A DNA stretch of 64,000 nucleotides, taken from the NCBI GenBank assembly GCA_030447805.1, contig JAUJOE010000002.1:186001-250000 (forward strand). The letters run 5' to 3'. The position numbers and the translations under genes were made by a program. Shown here in pieces: positions 41,967 to 51,101 of the stretch (its first letter is position 1; each line of letters starts with the position of its first letter). A model generated the notes under the pieces. That model made no database searches. It saw only the letters and a program-made list of their open reading frames with translations, and was not told where the DNA came from. Source of the DNA: Nocardioidaceae bacterium. Lineage in GTDB: Bacteria; Actinomycetota; Actinomycetes; Propionibacteriales; Nocardioidaceae.

Positions 41967-42448
41967 CCTAGCCCGGATCGTTCACGGTTCGGCGGGTTGA
42001 CTGGCGCGTAGAAGCACGGAAGTGCCTGCCCAGCAGGGGAAACTTGGACTTGCGACAGCTCAAGTTCTCCAGCGTGGAAGGCACTCCGTTGGTGAAGCGT
42101 ACTTCGTGGTCGTCTGGGTTGTCTGTCACCGCCGACGGGTCGGGCGTGGTGGCCCACGCGGGCAGTGTCGCGCTGCGGCTGTTGGCCGACCGAGTGGGCC
42201 TGACCAGCGAACTGTCCAAGGCGATGGCGCGACGCTCGTTCACACCGGTTCATGACCGTGGCCGGGTTCTGACCGATGTGGCGGTGATGCTCGCCGATGG
42301 TGGTGAGGCGATCGCCGATATCGACGTGCTGCGCCACCAGGGCGGAGTGCTCGGTGCGGTCGCGTCGCCGCCGACGGTGTGGCGAACGCTGAACGAGGTC
42401 ACCACCGGCAGGTTGAAGGCAGTGACGTGTCCATGGTCGTCGAGGTAG
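41967..42448 (+). mobile_element. Left-end fragment of an IS1380-family insertion sequence
   Basis: The fragment begins near CTAGCCCGGATCGTTCACGG, which resembles the inverted repeat of actinobacterial IS1380 elements, and includes the leader and first third of the transposase. The right part is absent; non-IS sequence begins near 42440. It lies 34 bp after the gamma-glutamyltransferase gene. Confidence 0.6.
42092..42448 (+). pseudogene. IS1380-family transposase, N-terminal fragment
   Basis: VKRTSWSSGLSVTADGSGVV, then FTPVHDRGRVLTDVAVMLAD and GEAIADIDVLRHQGGVLGAV, ending ..NEVTTGRLKAV, is the conserved start of DDE transposases of the IS1380 family. The catalytic DDE core is missing. The frame ends by chance after the break. 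It cannot transpose. Confidence 0.8.
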
Positions 42449-42540
42449 GACAATGGGGGCGCATTCACCAAATTTCAACGGTTACCAAGACACGGACCGC
42501 GATGGTATCCATGCCGTTTATCCGAATTGGAAGTACTGAG

Positions 42541-43095
42541 ATGCCGAAGCGCTCGCTGTTGACCACGTTCCTTTGGGTCCTCGTTGTCGCCGTCTCGGTT
42601 AGCGGCTGCGGCACGCGAGAGCTTGCGGACACTCCCCCGAGGGCCGCAACCGCAAGCGACGAAACTCCCCAACACGCAGATATGCAAAGACGAACTCCCC
42701 AGCACGCAGAAATGCAAGAAGCGGTGAACGTCGTGTCATGCCAGGCTCTCATCGACGGTGGCTGGTCAGCTCCCGAGGGAGATCCTGATCTCTCCTACGA
42801 TCCCGAAACGGGGTTCGTCGATGTCACCTTCGGAGCTGAGACGTTGCGGGTCGACTTGCTGAAGGATCCGGTGTGTGATCAGTTACCTGACATCGGAGCG
42901 TTGCTCGCCAGAGTGAGCGGCGACTACGAAGACATGCGCGTGCAGGAATGCACCCAGGCCGTACAAGACGTGGCGAACGGAATGGTCCCACGCAAAGGCG
43001 ACATCGTCGGTGATCTCGACGCGCTTCGCTCCCACATTCTTGAGTGGTGCCCTGCATCTTTCACCGCGGAGTTACGGCGACTCGAGGGGCCGTGA
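42541..43095 (+). CDS. Orphan lipoprotein with a short internal repeat
   Basis: This 184-residue protein starts MPKRSLLTTFLWVLVVAVSVSGC, a lipoprotein signal with lipobox VSGC (Cys23). Next comes a linker with an 8-residue direct repeat (TPQHADMQ / TPQHAEMQ), then a small domain with three Cys. I recognise no family. GGAAG lies 8 bp before the start. It follows the IS1380 fragment and converges with the GTPase gene. Base composition is lower in GC than the core genes, consistent with recent arrival. Confidence 0.65.
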   Translation: MPKRSLLTTFLWVLVVAVSVSGCGTRELADTPPRAATASDETPQHADMQRRTPQHAEMQEAVNVVSCQALIDGGWSAPEGDPDLSYDPETGFVDVTFGAETLRVDLLKDPVCDQLPDIGALLARVSGDYEDMRVQECTQAVQDVANGMVPRKGDIVGDLDALRSHILEWCPASFTAELRRLEGP

Positions 43096-43129
43096 ACAGG
43101 TGGACACGCATCGACCACCAGCACGACAG

Positions 43130-43512
43130 CGCGCGCGATGACGGTCTCCGGTTGCGGCGCGTGTGGGATCGCGGTGGCCTGGGCCGTCAGCGAGCGCGCC
43201 AGCGCCTCAATTTCGGCGATGCCCTGCCGATTTACCTGGGCCCGCGTGAGGAGCGCCCGCAGGGGACCCGCTGCCTGCTCCCAGGCTCCATCGACGAACG
43301 CTTTGAGATGGAAGTCTCCCACAGGTCGAACTGCGCTGCGACCGTGGTGCGCGCCTGGCCGATGGCCTTGGCGCGGGCACGGACCCGCTGCTTCTCCGCG
43401 CGATTCCTCGCCTTCCTGCCCAGCCAGCCGGTCAGCGCGGACACGAGCGACAGCCCTGCGAGGATCGCCGCGGCAGTCCAGCCCCCGGGGTTCCAGAAGT
43501 TGGTAGTGGCGA
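43130..43512 (-). other. Displaced C-terminal tail of the GTPase gene (frameshifted)
   Basis: Beyond the GTPase stop at 43513 the minus strand keeps coding in other frames: NFWNPGGWTAAAILAGLSLV and then SALTGWLGRKARNRAEKQRV (a membrane helix followed by a basic coiled coil), then after a break near 43325 AFVDGAWEQAAGPLRALLTR. The natural protein is therefore probably about 120 residues longer and membrane-anchored. The true stop is not clear. Confidence 0.5.
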
Positions 43513-45078
43513 TTACAGCGAGCGTGGCACGCCCCCGGAGAGCACGCCACCGGCGCGAAGCACCGTACTCGCCGTCCGCGCTCCGGCCCCTGCCGAGCCC
43601 TCGATCCGCACGCCACGTCGCTCGAGGAGCTCTAGGTCCTCGATGCCCTCCGTGCCGGACAGCTGGAGCTGCGCATCCAGGAAGGTGTCGATCTTGTGGG
43701 CGACGGCGGCGAGCGCCGCAGCGACCGCGTCCTCGTCGAAGACGACCTTCTCGAACTTGCCTCGCTTGACCCTCTTCTCGGACTCGAAGGAGTCCATGAT
43801 CAGGTCCTCGGCGCGCCGAAGCGACTTCTTCCGCTCGACTCCCAGGTGGGCACGCAGGAGATGGCGACCATGCGTCCTCAGTTGTCCGACGACCTGAGCG
43901 TCGAAAGGTTGCTCGCGCAAGCGCTCCAGCGCGGTGAGCAGATCGGTGTCGTCATTGCCGGCGTCAAGGTGTGTGGCCCGCGTTTCGTCGTCCGGGTACC
44001 CGAGCACCTCCAACATCTGCCCGACCGAGCGCTCGGTCACCTCCGACTGCACGCGGGCGGATTCGCTGAAGATCCGCATCCCCTCGGCCCATTCCCGCAG
44101 CGCCGAGCGCAGACCGTCGCGCATGGACGCGAGCCGCAGGTCTTGCCCGCCGACGACCAGGCACGCCGCGATCAGGTCCTCGAGCACGCGCAGATTGGAC
44201 CAGTCGTCGAGATACTCGACGCCGAAAACCGCGAGCTCGCCCTTGACGTCTTCTAGATCGGGGCCCTGGTAAGGCTGGGCGGCCCGGGCAACGAGCGCCC
44301 GTTTCGAGTTGATCGCCACGACCGGGACGCCGGGAAGCCCGATCGCGGCCAGTTCTCCGTTGATGTTGTCGACGTGTTGCCGCACGGTATCGGAGTGGGC
44401 CTTGCGGCTTTCCTCGTCGTGCACCTTCGCCGGATGGCGCCAGCGTCCGTTGCGGATGTTGAGGACGGCGATGGCCGGCTTGCCGTAGGCGCGGACCCAT
44501 TCGGCGACCCGCTCAAACTCTGCCTGCTGCTGGCTCTGGTCGTCGAAGCAGAGGATGACGACGTCCGCGCGCTCGACGGCGCCGCGGGCCTTCTCCTCGA
44601 GCTCGGCCCTGCTGCGAGTCCGGCCCCAGCCGCCAGTACCCGGCGTGTCGAACAGTCGGCATCCCTGCCATTCGATGTCGGCCACATCGGTGGTCCAGTC
44701 CTGGTCACCGGGTAACACCCGGGCGCCGTCGAGGCCCCCGAGAGCCGACAGTAAAGTGCTCTTGCCAGCCCCGGTGCGGCCGAAGAAGGCGATGTTGAAG
44801 GTCCCGAGGACCTCGCGGCTTTCCTGGATGCGGCTTCCCAGCGCTTCTGCCGCCCCCAACGACAGTTCGGCGAAGCCGTTGTCGCCCTCCGACTCGTCGC
44901 TCGCGGCCAGCCTGCCGGCGGCAGCCTGCAACACCTCGGCAGCGCCGTCCACGACTGCCTGAAGGTCTTCGATCTCCCGCAAGCCGGCTGCCACCGACTC
45001 CGCCACTTTCGCTGGTAGGTCGCTGGCTCGCGGAGGAGGGACGTAGGAGCCGTCCTCGGTTCTGGGTTGCATGGTCAT
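43513..45078 (-). CDS. Dynamin-like / Era-like large GTPase, partner of a TIR protein
   Basis: This 521-residue protein has a GTPase domain after a helical N-terminus (1-85): P-loop GRTGAGKSTLLSAL (about 97-110), G3 LFDTPGTGGWG (about 143) and a G5-like INSKRA. The expected G4 NKxD is replaced by NIRNGRW. The C-terminal half is helical (QSEVTERSVGQMLEVLGYP; RTHGRHLLRAHLGVERKKSL). That layout resembles bacterial dynamin-like or 50S-binding GTPases. The displaced tail downstream adds a membrane helix. The start lies 26 bp after the TIR-protein gene, so the two form an operon. Defence or membrane remodelling is inference. Confidence 0.75.
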   Translation of the reverse strand: MTMQPRTEDGSYVPPPRASDLPAKVAESVAAGLREIEDLQAVVDGAAEVLQAAAGRLAASDESEGDNGFAELSLGAAEALGSRIQESREVLGTFNIAFFGRTGAGKSTLLSALGGLDGARVLPGDQDWTTDVADIEWQGCRLFDTPGTGGWGRTRSRAELEEKARGAVERADVVILCFDDQSQQQAEFERVAEWVRAYGKPAIAVLNIRNGRWRHPAKVHDEESRKAHSDTVRQHVDNINGELAAIGLPGVPVVAINSKRALVARAAQPYQGPDLEDVKGELAVFGVEYLDDWSNLRVLEDLIAACLVVGGQDLRLASMRDGLRSALREWAEGMRIFSESARVQSEVTERSVGQMLEVLGYPDDETRATHLDAGNDDTDLLTALERLREQPFDAQVVGQLRTHGRHLLRAHLGVERKKSLRRAEDLIMDSFESEKRVKRGKFEKVVFDEDAVAAALAAVAHKIDTFLDAQLQLSGTEGIEDLELLERRGVRIEGSAGAGARTASTVLRAGGVLSGGVPRSL

Positions 45079-45104
45079 CGTCTCTTCCTGATCCGCGTGA
45101 AATG

Positions 45105-46780
45105 CTATGCGTCGCCCAGGAGCCGCGCCTTGAGTCGCGGAGTCCGCAAAGGTGGAGGTTGGAGAATGACGTCGCCGTCCCCGTTGTCGAACGGCACGGC
45201 GACGTCACGCTCGACGTACACCCGACCTTGTCGCACGGGTCGACCCTTTTCGCGGCCGCAAAACTGACTCAGAACATGTTGCGTTGAGCGATCTGTGGAA
45301 GGTGTCGCGGTAGCTGTCCAGTGCCGCCTTGGCGCGAGAGGCGTCACCGCCGAAGAGCTCGCCGCGCAGCGGTCCCCACAGGTCGCCCTCCGTCGCCAGC
45401 TCGTGCAGCATGTCCTCCACGGGGTTGCCGTGGTAGTGCGCGGCCCGCCAGGTCGATCGGCCGAACCAGTTCGACCGACCCCAGCCTTCGCCGTCTGGGG
45501 TGGCCGCTATCCGTACGTTGACGACGTCCTGCGCCAACACGCCCAGCATGACCTCGGCGCGGTCGAACTCAGCGCCGAAGGAGTCCTCGTCGGGCCATTG
45601 GTCTACGAAAACAGGTTGCAGGATGGCGTACAACCACTCAGCCACCGGCGTGCGGAACTTCCCGACGCGCTTCTCGGTGAAGTCCTCCAACGCCTGCGCG
45701 TAGGGGATGCCTTCGCGAACCCCACGAGCGAGGGTGTTGGGCGTCCACTCCTGGTTGTCGAACGGCCTATATGGGTCGGTGGCATCGAGCATGGCTAGCG
45801 GCTTGGCCTCGTGCCTGTCTCGGATCGAGGGATCGACCACCAGTGTCTTCACATTGTCCCACCGCTGAGCCGATCCGGCAGCGAGTCCGGCAGTCATCAG
45901 CGCCACCATGCCCGGCAGGTGCCGAAGCTCCAACAGGCCAGCCATGCCGCTCTGCACCTTGTTGGCAGCCTGGACGAAGGACCGGATGCCGTTGGTCCAC
46001 GGGGTCAGCGCGTCGGGCGTCCCCCACCGGGCGGCCACCTGCAGGGCAGCGCAAAACGGCTTAGTGAGCTCCCAGAGCTGCTCAGCCTCGGCGGCGAAGC
46101 GGACGATCTGCTCGTTGCCGCTCTTGGGGAGCGGACCGGCCACACGCTGCGGGTCGTTGAGCACCGCTAGGACACGCTGGACCTCCTGGGACACTAGACC
46201 GTCAAGTTCGATCCGGCGCGCCGGGTCGACCAGCATCTCCTTTGTGAGCCGCTTCAACAGATCGGCGCGGTCAGTGGTGGTCGCCTGCTCGACGGCTTCA
46301 AGGGCGGCGGCGGCACCGAGCTGCTTGTCGCCCATCACGCCGTGAATCGTCGTCACCAGGGCGCTGCTTGAGCGGCGTAAGCCTTGCCGAACAGATCTGC
46401 GTAGTTAAGGTCGCTAAGCACTCGACCGGCTCCCAGGTCCCACTCTGGGACACCGCCCGAGTCGAACCTGACAGGGATGAGCCACGTGCGGCCCGGAGGC
46501 CGCTTGCGGTACTCGTCAATCGCGATCGTGAGCTCCTCGTTCATATGCGATTTGTCCTTCGTGCGCGCGAGTTGTCGGAGAAGCAGGCCAGAAACACCAA
46601 CGAGCCGTCGCGAATCGCCTCGCGGATCTTCGCCTTCCAGGCGTCACCCGGGCCGAGCGACTTGCGGTCTCGCCAGTACGGGATTTGGGCTGCTTCCAGC
46701 ACTTCGCATAGCTGGTCAACCTCGGTGTCATCCTCGTGGACGTACGACACGAAGACGTGCTTACCGTCGTTCTGGCTCAT
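45105..46780 (-). CDS. TIR-domain protein (frameshifted), first gene of the TIR-GTPase operon
   Basis: Joined frames give about 555 residues. The N-terminal TIR domain reads KHVFVSYVHEDDTEVDQLCE, AAQIPYWRDRKSLGPGDAWK, GSLVFLACFSDNSRA, then MNEELTIAIDEY with the Glu expected for NAD cleavage, and WLIPVRFD. The long C-terminal part (EAVEQATTTDRADLLKRLTK; DPARRIELDGLVSQEVQRVL; RSNWFGRSTWRAAHYHG) is helical and has no domain I can name. Breaks lie near 46555 (just before the catalytic Glu), near 46360 and near 45285; the end RQGRVYVERDVAVPFDNG precedes the stop at 45105. TIR NADases are common antiviral effectors. Confidence 0.75.
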
Positions 46781-46928
46781 GATTGGCAGCATAGATTCAC
46801 GCGCCGACATCGAGCGCCGGTCAACTGTGTGGGGTAGGGGTCCGACTGATGAACGAGAACCTAGTCATTGCCCCTCAGCTCTTTCCGGTTGGCGGTCGTC
46901 CGAGGCGATGAGATCCGCTGTGCGGCCA

Positions 46929-48357
46929 AGTCCGGGGACGTGGTGGATGAACGCGGTCGCCGCGTGATCCGTTGCTGGGCACTCTAGGCGGTGAGTGCTG
47001 CCGGTGTCAGGTCCTCCTCTTCGTTGGGCGTTTGGCCGGTGGTGACCAGTGCGAGTCGGGACTTGGCGAGGACCTCGAGTCCGAGGTAGCGGCGGCCTTC
47101 GGCCCATTCGTCGTGTTGCTCGGCCAGGACCGCGCCGACGAGCCGGATGACGGCGTTGCGGTCGGGGAAGATGCCGACCACGTCGGTGCGGCGGCGGATC
47201 TCGCGGTTGAGGCGTTCGTTGGGGTTGTTGGACCAGATCTGGCGCCAGATCTCTTTGGGAATGCGGTGAAGGCCAAGATGTCGGGCGTGCGTCTTCGAGG
47301 TGTTCGGCCACGGCCGGGAGCTTGTCGGCCAGGGCCTTAACGACGCGGTCGAACTGGGCGCGCACCGCCGCGGCGTCGGGCTGGTCGTAGATCGAGTGCA
47401 GCATCGCCTTGACCCACCCCCAGCTGGCCTTGGGACACACGTCCATCAGGTTGAATGCGTAGTGGGTGCGGCACCGTTGCCAGGCGGCGCCGTCCAGGGT
47501 GGCGCGGATCGCGGCGACCAGCCCGGTGTGGGCGTCGGAGGTCACCAGTTTGACTCCGGACAGGCCGCGAGCGACCAGCCCGCGGATCAGCTTCAGCCAG
47601 CCGGCCCTCAGACTCCGCCGAGGCGATCTCCAGCCCGAGGATCTCGCGGTGTCCGTCGGCGTTGACGCCGGTGGCGATGAGCACGTGGTTGTTGACCACT
47701 CGGCCGCCCTCGCGGACCTTCATGGTCAGCGCGTCGGCGGCGACGAAGGTGTACGGGCCGGCGTCTAGCGGCCGGGTGCGGAATGACTCGACGTGCTCGT
47801 CGAGGTCCTTGGCCATCACGCTGACCTGGGGACTTCGACAGCCGAGTGATACCCAGTTGCTCGACCAGCTTCTCCATCCGCCGGGTCGAGACCCCGAGCA
47901 GGTAACTGGTGGCCACCACCGACACCATCGCCTTCTCGGCCCGCTTGCGGCGCTCCAGCAGCCACTCGGGGAAGTAGGAGCCGGTGCGCAGCTTGGGCAG
48001 CGCCAGCTCGATCGTTGCCGACCCGGGTTGTCGAACTCCCGGGACCGGTAGCCGTTGCGGAGTTGGTCCGCTCCGGGCTCCGGGTGCCGTACGCGGCGCC
48101 GCAGGCGGCATCGGCATCCGCGGGACATCAACGCCTGCACGAACAGCCGCAGCAACTGCGCGCAGCAGATGAGGCTCGGCACGCTCCAGGTGCTCACTCA
48201 TCAACTGGGCAAGGTCAATACTGTGGGGGTCGACGGTCATCGCGGTGTCCTTCCTCAAGTGACTTTCAGCGGTCTTCTTGAGGATCACGCGGTGACCGTC
48301 TTCTACGACCTCACGACACGCTCGGGCGTCGATCCCGTCGTACACCACCCCTGGACT
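46929..48357 (-). mobile_element. IS256-family insertion sequence, decayed
   Basis: Imperfect inverted ends AGTCCGGGGACGTGGTGGA (from 46929) and, on the other strand, AGTCCAGGGGTGGTGTACGA (from 48357) bracket one transposase gene, 1.43 kb in total. No target duplication is evident. The element cuts a tyrosine recombinase gene on its right and lies 149 bp upstream of the TIR gene start. Confidence 0.65.
46984..48240 (-). pseudogene. IS256-family transposase, multiply frameshifted
   Basis: The gene starts MTVDPHSIDLAQLMSEHLER and continues through [100 protein letters not shown] and [22 protein letters not shown]. These carry the family's DDE residues (DALT; SDAHTG). About six frame changes scatter through 1.25 kb, more than in nearby genes, so real decay is possible beside sequencing error. 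Confidence 0.85.
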
Positions 48358-48362
48358 CATCT

Positions 48363-49150
48363 CTCGACGGCGAACTGCCCTACCCCCGCGACATGCCTGC
48401 TGACGGGGTGCACGCCTTCGAGCGCAGCGGCAAAGGTGGTGTCGCCCGGTTCGTCTACATCACCGCTGAGGCTGCCAGCGCCATCGACCTCTACCGACAG
48501 ACTGAACGCGCCTCGAAGGTCATCAAGGCACAGCCACGTCTCCGTCGCCTCAAGCGCGAAGGGCGGCTTCTCGTGACCGACGGGTTGACCACGTTGCGTG
48601 GCAAACCAGCAGTGTCGGTGGAGGGCCGCAAGGTTGCTCTGGTGAACTTCAGCTACGAGGACCGCGCGCGAGCCGTCACCATCCTCGACGACGGCACCAA
48701 CGAGCCGCTCGGACTGTTCCTGGCCCGTGGCGGGTTGCCGCCCACCATCAAGTATTGGGACGACCTCTTCGCCGACGCCCGCCACCGAGTCCACCAATCC
48801 GGCCACGCCGACCGCCCACCCGCTCACGTCACCGTCGGCCACACACGATGCGCCACACCTTCGCTGTCCGGATGCTCGCGGGGCTCATGCGCCAAGGCCG
48901 CGAGGCGAGCGACGACTCCTAGTTCCTCGCCAACCCCGTCCTAACCGTCAAGGAACTACTCGGGCACGCCAGCGTCGAGACCACCCACCGCTACCTGTAC
49001 GCCGCCGAGACATGGCGTGAAGAGGTCCCCGCCGCCCTGCGAGTGGTCGCCGCCGAAACCGTCGGACACACAGTCGAACAGACGGACGCCAACGCGCCAT
49101 CACCCACATGGACGGAGCCCGCCGCGCAGTCCTACGTGACGAAGCCATGA
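48363..49150 (+). pseudogene. Tyrosine recombinase (TnpB/integrase type), C-terminal fragment
   Basis: The fragment begins at the IS256 edge with DGELPYPRDMPADGVHAFER and continues RFVYITAEAASAIDLYRQTE. After a frame change near 48847 comes the catalytic part: TMRHTFAVRMLAGLMRQGRE (RHT), LTVKELLGHASVETTHRYLY (H..Y), end ..YVTKP. An in-frame TAG interrupts it near 48926, where related proteins have Tyr. The N-terminal half is gone. It is therefore inactive. Its stop overlaps the next start (ATGA). Confidence 0.75.
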
Positions 49151-49555
49151 ACCTCATCACCGGCGACACACCCCCGCAGGGCACTTCCGCCACCGACATC
49201 CTCAACTTCCGCGCCCAGATAGTCACCGACCCCGAACGTGCAGCACGCCTAGCCGACCAAGTAGCCGACCGGCTCCACCTCGGCCTGAAGCAACGACTGC
49301 ATGTTCAACCCAGCCACCAGCGGTTGTGGCACCGACGGCCCCCACCTCACCGACCACTACTGCATCGGCGACGACCGCGCCAACGCCCTCTTCACCCCCA
49401 ACCACACCCCAGTCATCACCAACGCCATCGAACGAATTGACCTCGCCCTCGACAACCCACGCGGACACCCAGACCTCATCACCCGGGTGCGCCGCGACCG
49501 ACAGAACCTCGCCCGGCTCCGACGAGAACTCACCACCGCAGAGGACGACGACTGA
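49147..49555 (+). CDS. Small protein of a Tn554-like recombinase module (one frameshift)
   Basis: Joined near 49290, the frames give about 136 residues: MNLITGDTPPQGTSATDILN, then CMFNPATSGCGTDGPHLTDHY and IERIDLALDNPRGHPDLITRVRRD. The Cys/His set (C..C..H..HYC) suggests a metal-binding fold. It is coupled to the recombinase (ATGA) and to the next gene (TGATG). Small proteins in this position are typical of Tn554-type three-gene transposition units. Its biochemical role is unknown. Confidence 0.65.
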
Positions 49556-50007
49556 TGCCAGCACCGCAACGCAAACGCACCTCTGACGAGACCTTCCAGC
49601 GCATCGTCGAAGCCATCGAGAAGATGGCAGCCGACGACAAATCGCCACGCACCAAGCGGGAGATTGAACGACTCACCGGCTACGGACACGACGCCATTGC
49701 CCGCGCCTTCCGACAGGACGCCACCGAGGACAACCAGTACGGCATCACCGCCAAGTTCAAGGCGCTCACCGCCGAACTCACCGCATCACGCGTCAGCCCC
49801 GACAGGGACAAACAAATCGCCGTCCAACGCGAGAACCGCGAACTCAAGGACCAAGTGCGACACCTCAACCTGATGCTCGACGCTCACGCCATGTCGCTCT
49901 TCGCGGTCCACCTACGCGACACCCACCCAACGACCTCCGGCGCACCAACAAGCATCAACGCAGACGTGGTCCCCATCCGACGACGCCGCCGCAACGACGA
50001 GGAGTGA
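49555..50007 (+). CDS. TnpC/DUF6262-like transposition accessory protein
   Basis: This 150-residue protein has a helix-turn-helix-like N-terminus (FQRIVEAIEKMAADDKSPRTKREIERLTGYGHDAIARAF), a coiled coil (RDKQIAVQRENRELKDQVRHLNLMLDAH) and an Arg-rich tail. This matches TnpC/DUF6262 proteins found behind pairs of tyrosine recombinases in Tn554-like elements, where TnpC sets insertion orientation. The frame is intact although its recombinase is broken. Confidence 0.72.
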   Translation: MPAPQRKRTSDETFQRIVEAIEKMAADDKSPRTKREIERLTGYGHDAIARAFRQDATEDNQYGITAKFKALTAELTASRVSPDRDKQIAVQRENRELKDQVRHLNLMLDAHAMSLFAVHLRDTHPTTSGAPTSINADVVPIRRRRRNDEE

Positions 50008-50078
50008 AGTCCCTGAGAGTCGCGGAGGGTCACACAACACTGGCGTGCGCTACACCCAGCAAGTGCGGGGTGACAGTT

Positions 50079-50576
50079 CTAGATGTGAATGGGGTACGTG
50101 GTCGCTCGCTCAACAAGCAGGTCACGAAGCAAGGTCGGTAGTTGCCGAGGGGCAAACACTTCGGGGGCCTCCAGCGGCGTCCATCTCTGCGAGCGTCCAC
50201 CACCGAAACTCCGTGATGCCTTCGCCCGCCGCCAACTCTTCGGGTGTCCACGTTCCGCTCACGGCGAAGGACTCGCACCGTACGAGGAAGTAGTCGTGGA
50301 TTGCGCCGTCCCAGTTCTTGGAGTACCTGGGCGACACAACTTCTTGATGCCAGACATGCCGGACCTCGTCGGCACGAACCGGTGTCCGACCTCCTCCATC
50401 ACTTCACGCAGAACAGCGTCGACCGGTGACTCACCGGGGTCCACCCCGCCACCAGGCGGGGCCCACAACACGGTGCCGTAGTGGCGGGAAGTCAGGTCAT
50501 GCCTCGCCAGTAGGAGACGGTCGTTCATGTCAAGGAGCAGGGCGCGCGCAGTGTGGCGCAGACGTACGATTGGCAC
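50079..50576 (-). CDS. NUDIX hydrolase (two frameshifts)
   Basis: The start MPIVRLRHTARALLLDMNDRLLLARHD leads into the Nudix box GGGVDPGESPVDAVLREVMEEVG (GX5EX7REVXEEXG), which binds the metal for pyrophosphate cleavage. Breaks near 50340 and near 50165 restore VVSPRYSKNWDGAIHDYFLV, EFRWWTLAEMDAAGG and the end RQLPTLLRDLLVERATTY. About 165 residues, normal for small Nudix enzymes. The substrate is unknown (nucleotide-sugar or 8-oxo-dGTP type). Confidence 0.82.
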
Positions 50577-51101
50577 GGTTCACCGTATCGAGCGACATGG
50601 ACAGACGGCAGCGCATAGAGCCCCACGCCGTATGCGCACCGGCGTCGCTCGCTGCGACGACAACTGATGCCGCCGGAGGCGTCCCGGCGTTCACCGGGAA
50701 CCAACCCCTCGTAGGGAGACACCAGCGTGTGTCACCCGCAAACGCAAGGGGTGCCCCTGAACACAGGGATACACCCAAATACGACATTAAGCTCCCAGCC
50801 AGCTAGCCCTCCCGCCGTACTGTCTCGATGACCGTCGCCTTCCGCGCGCACCCGCCAACGCGAACGCCGGCAACGCGAATGGGAGGACCGGCCACCGGCT
50901 GCCCATGCCGTCGACCGGTTGCGAGCCACCTCACGCGAGGTCGCCCACCGCCCGATGCGCTGGCGTCGACGTACCGCCCGCAACCGCGCGGATCAGGACG
51001 CAGGCGACACGTTGTGAGTTGCGCCAGGAATTGTCGGTGGGCATCGGCATCATTGCTGCAACGGTTCGCAGTCGCGACCGTAGTAGTGATGAGGAGGTGG
51101 C
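50577..51101. other. Region without a supported gene
   Basis: About 525 bp between the divergent NUDIX and phosphoesterase genes. The only coding hint is a short Arg-rich frame ending at 51017 (REWEDRPPAAHAVDRLR), perhaps the tail of a lost gene. A good GAGGAGG ribosome-binding site for the next gene ends the region. No RNA gene or repeat is seen. Confidence 0.4.

Noticed and set aside
43044-43769. Plus-strand open frame of 241 codons opposite the GTPase end
   Set aside because: Arg/Pro-rich translation without homology, antisense to a region that still codes for the GTPase tail.
46929-48357. Target-site duplication around the IS256 element
   Set aside because: The flanks do not match over 8-9 bp, so none is claimed.
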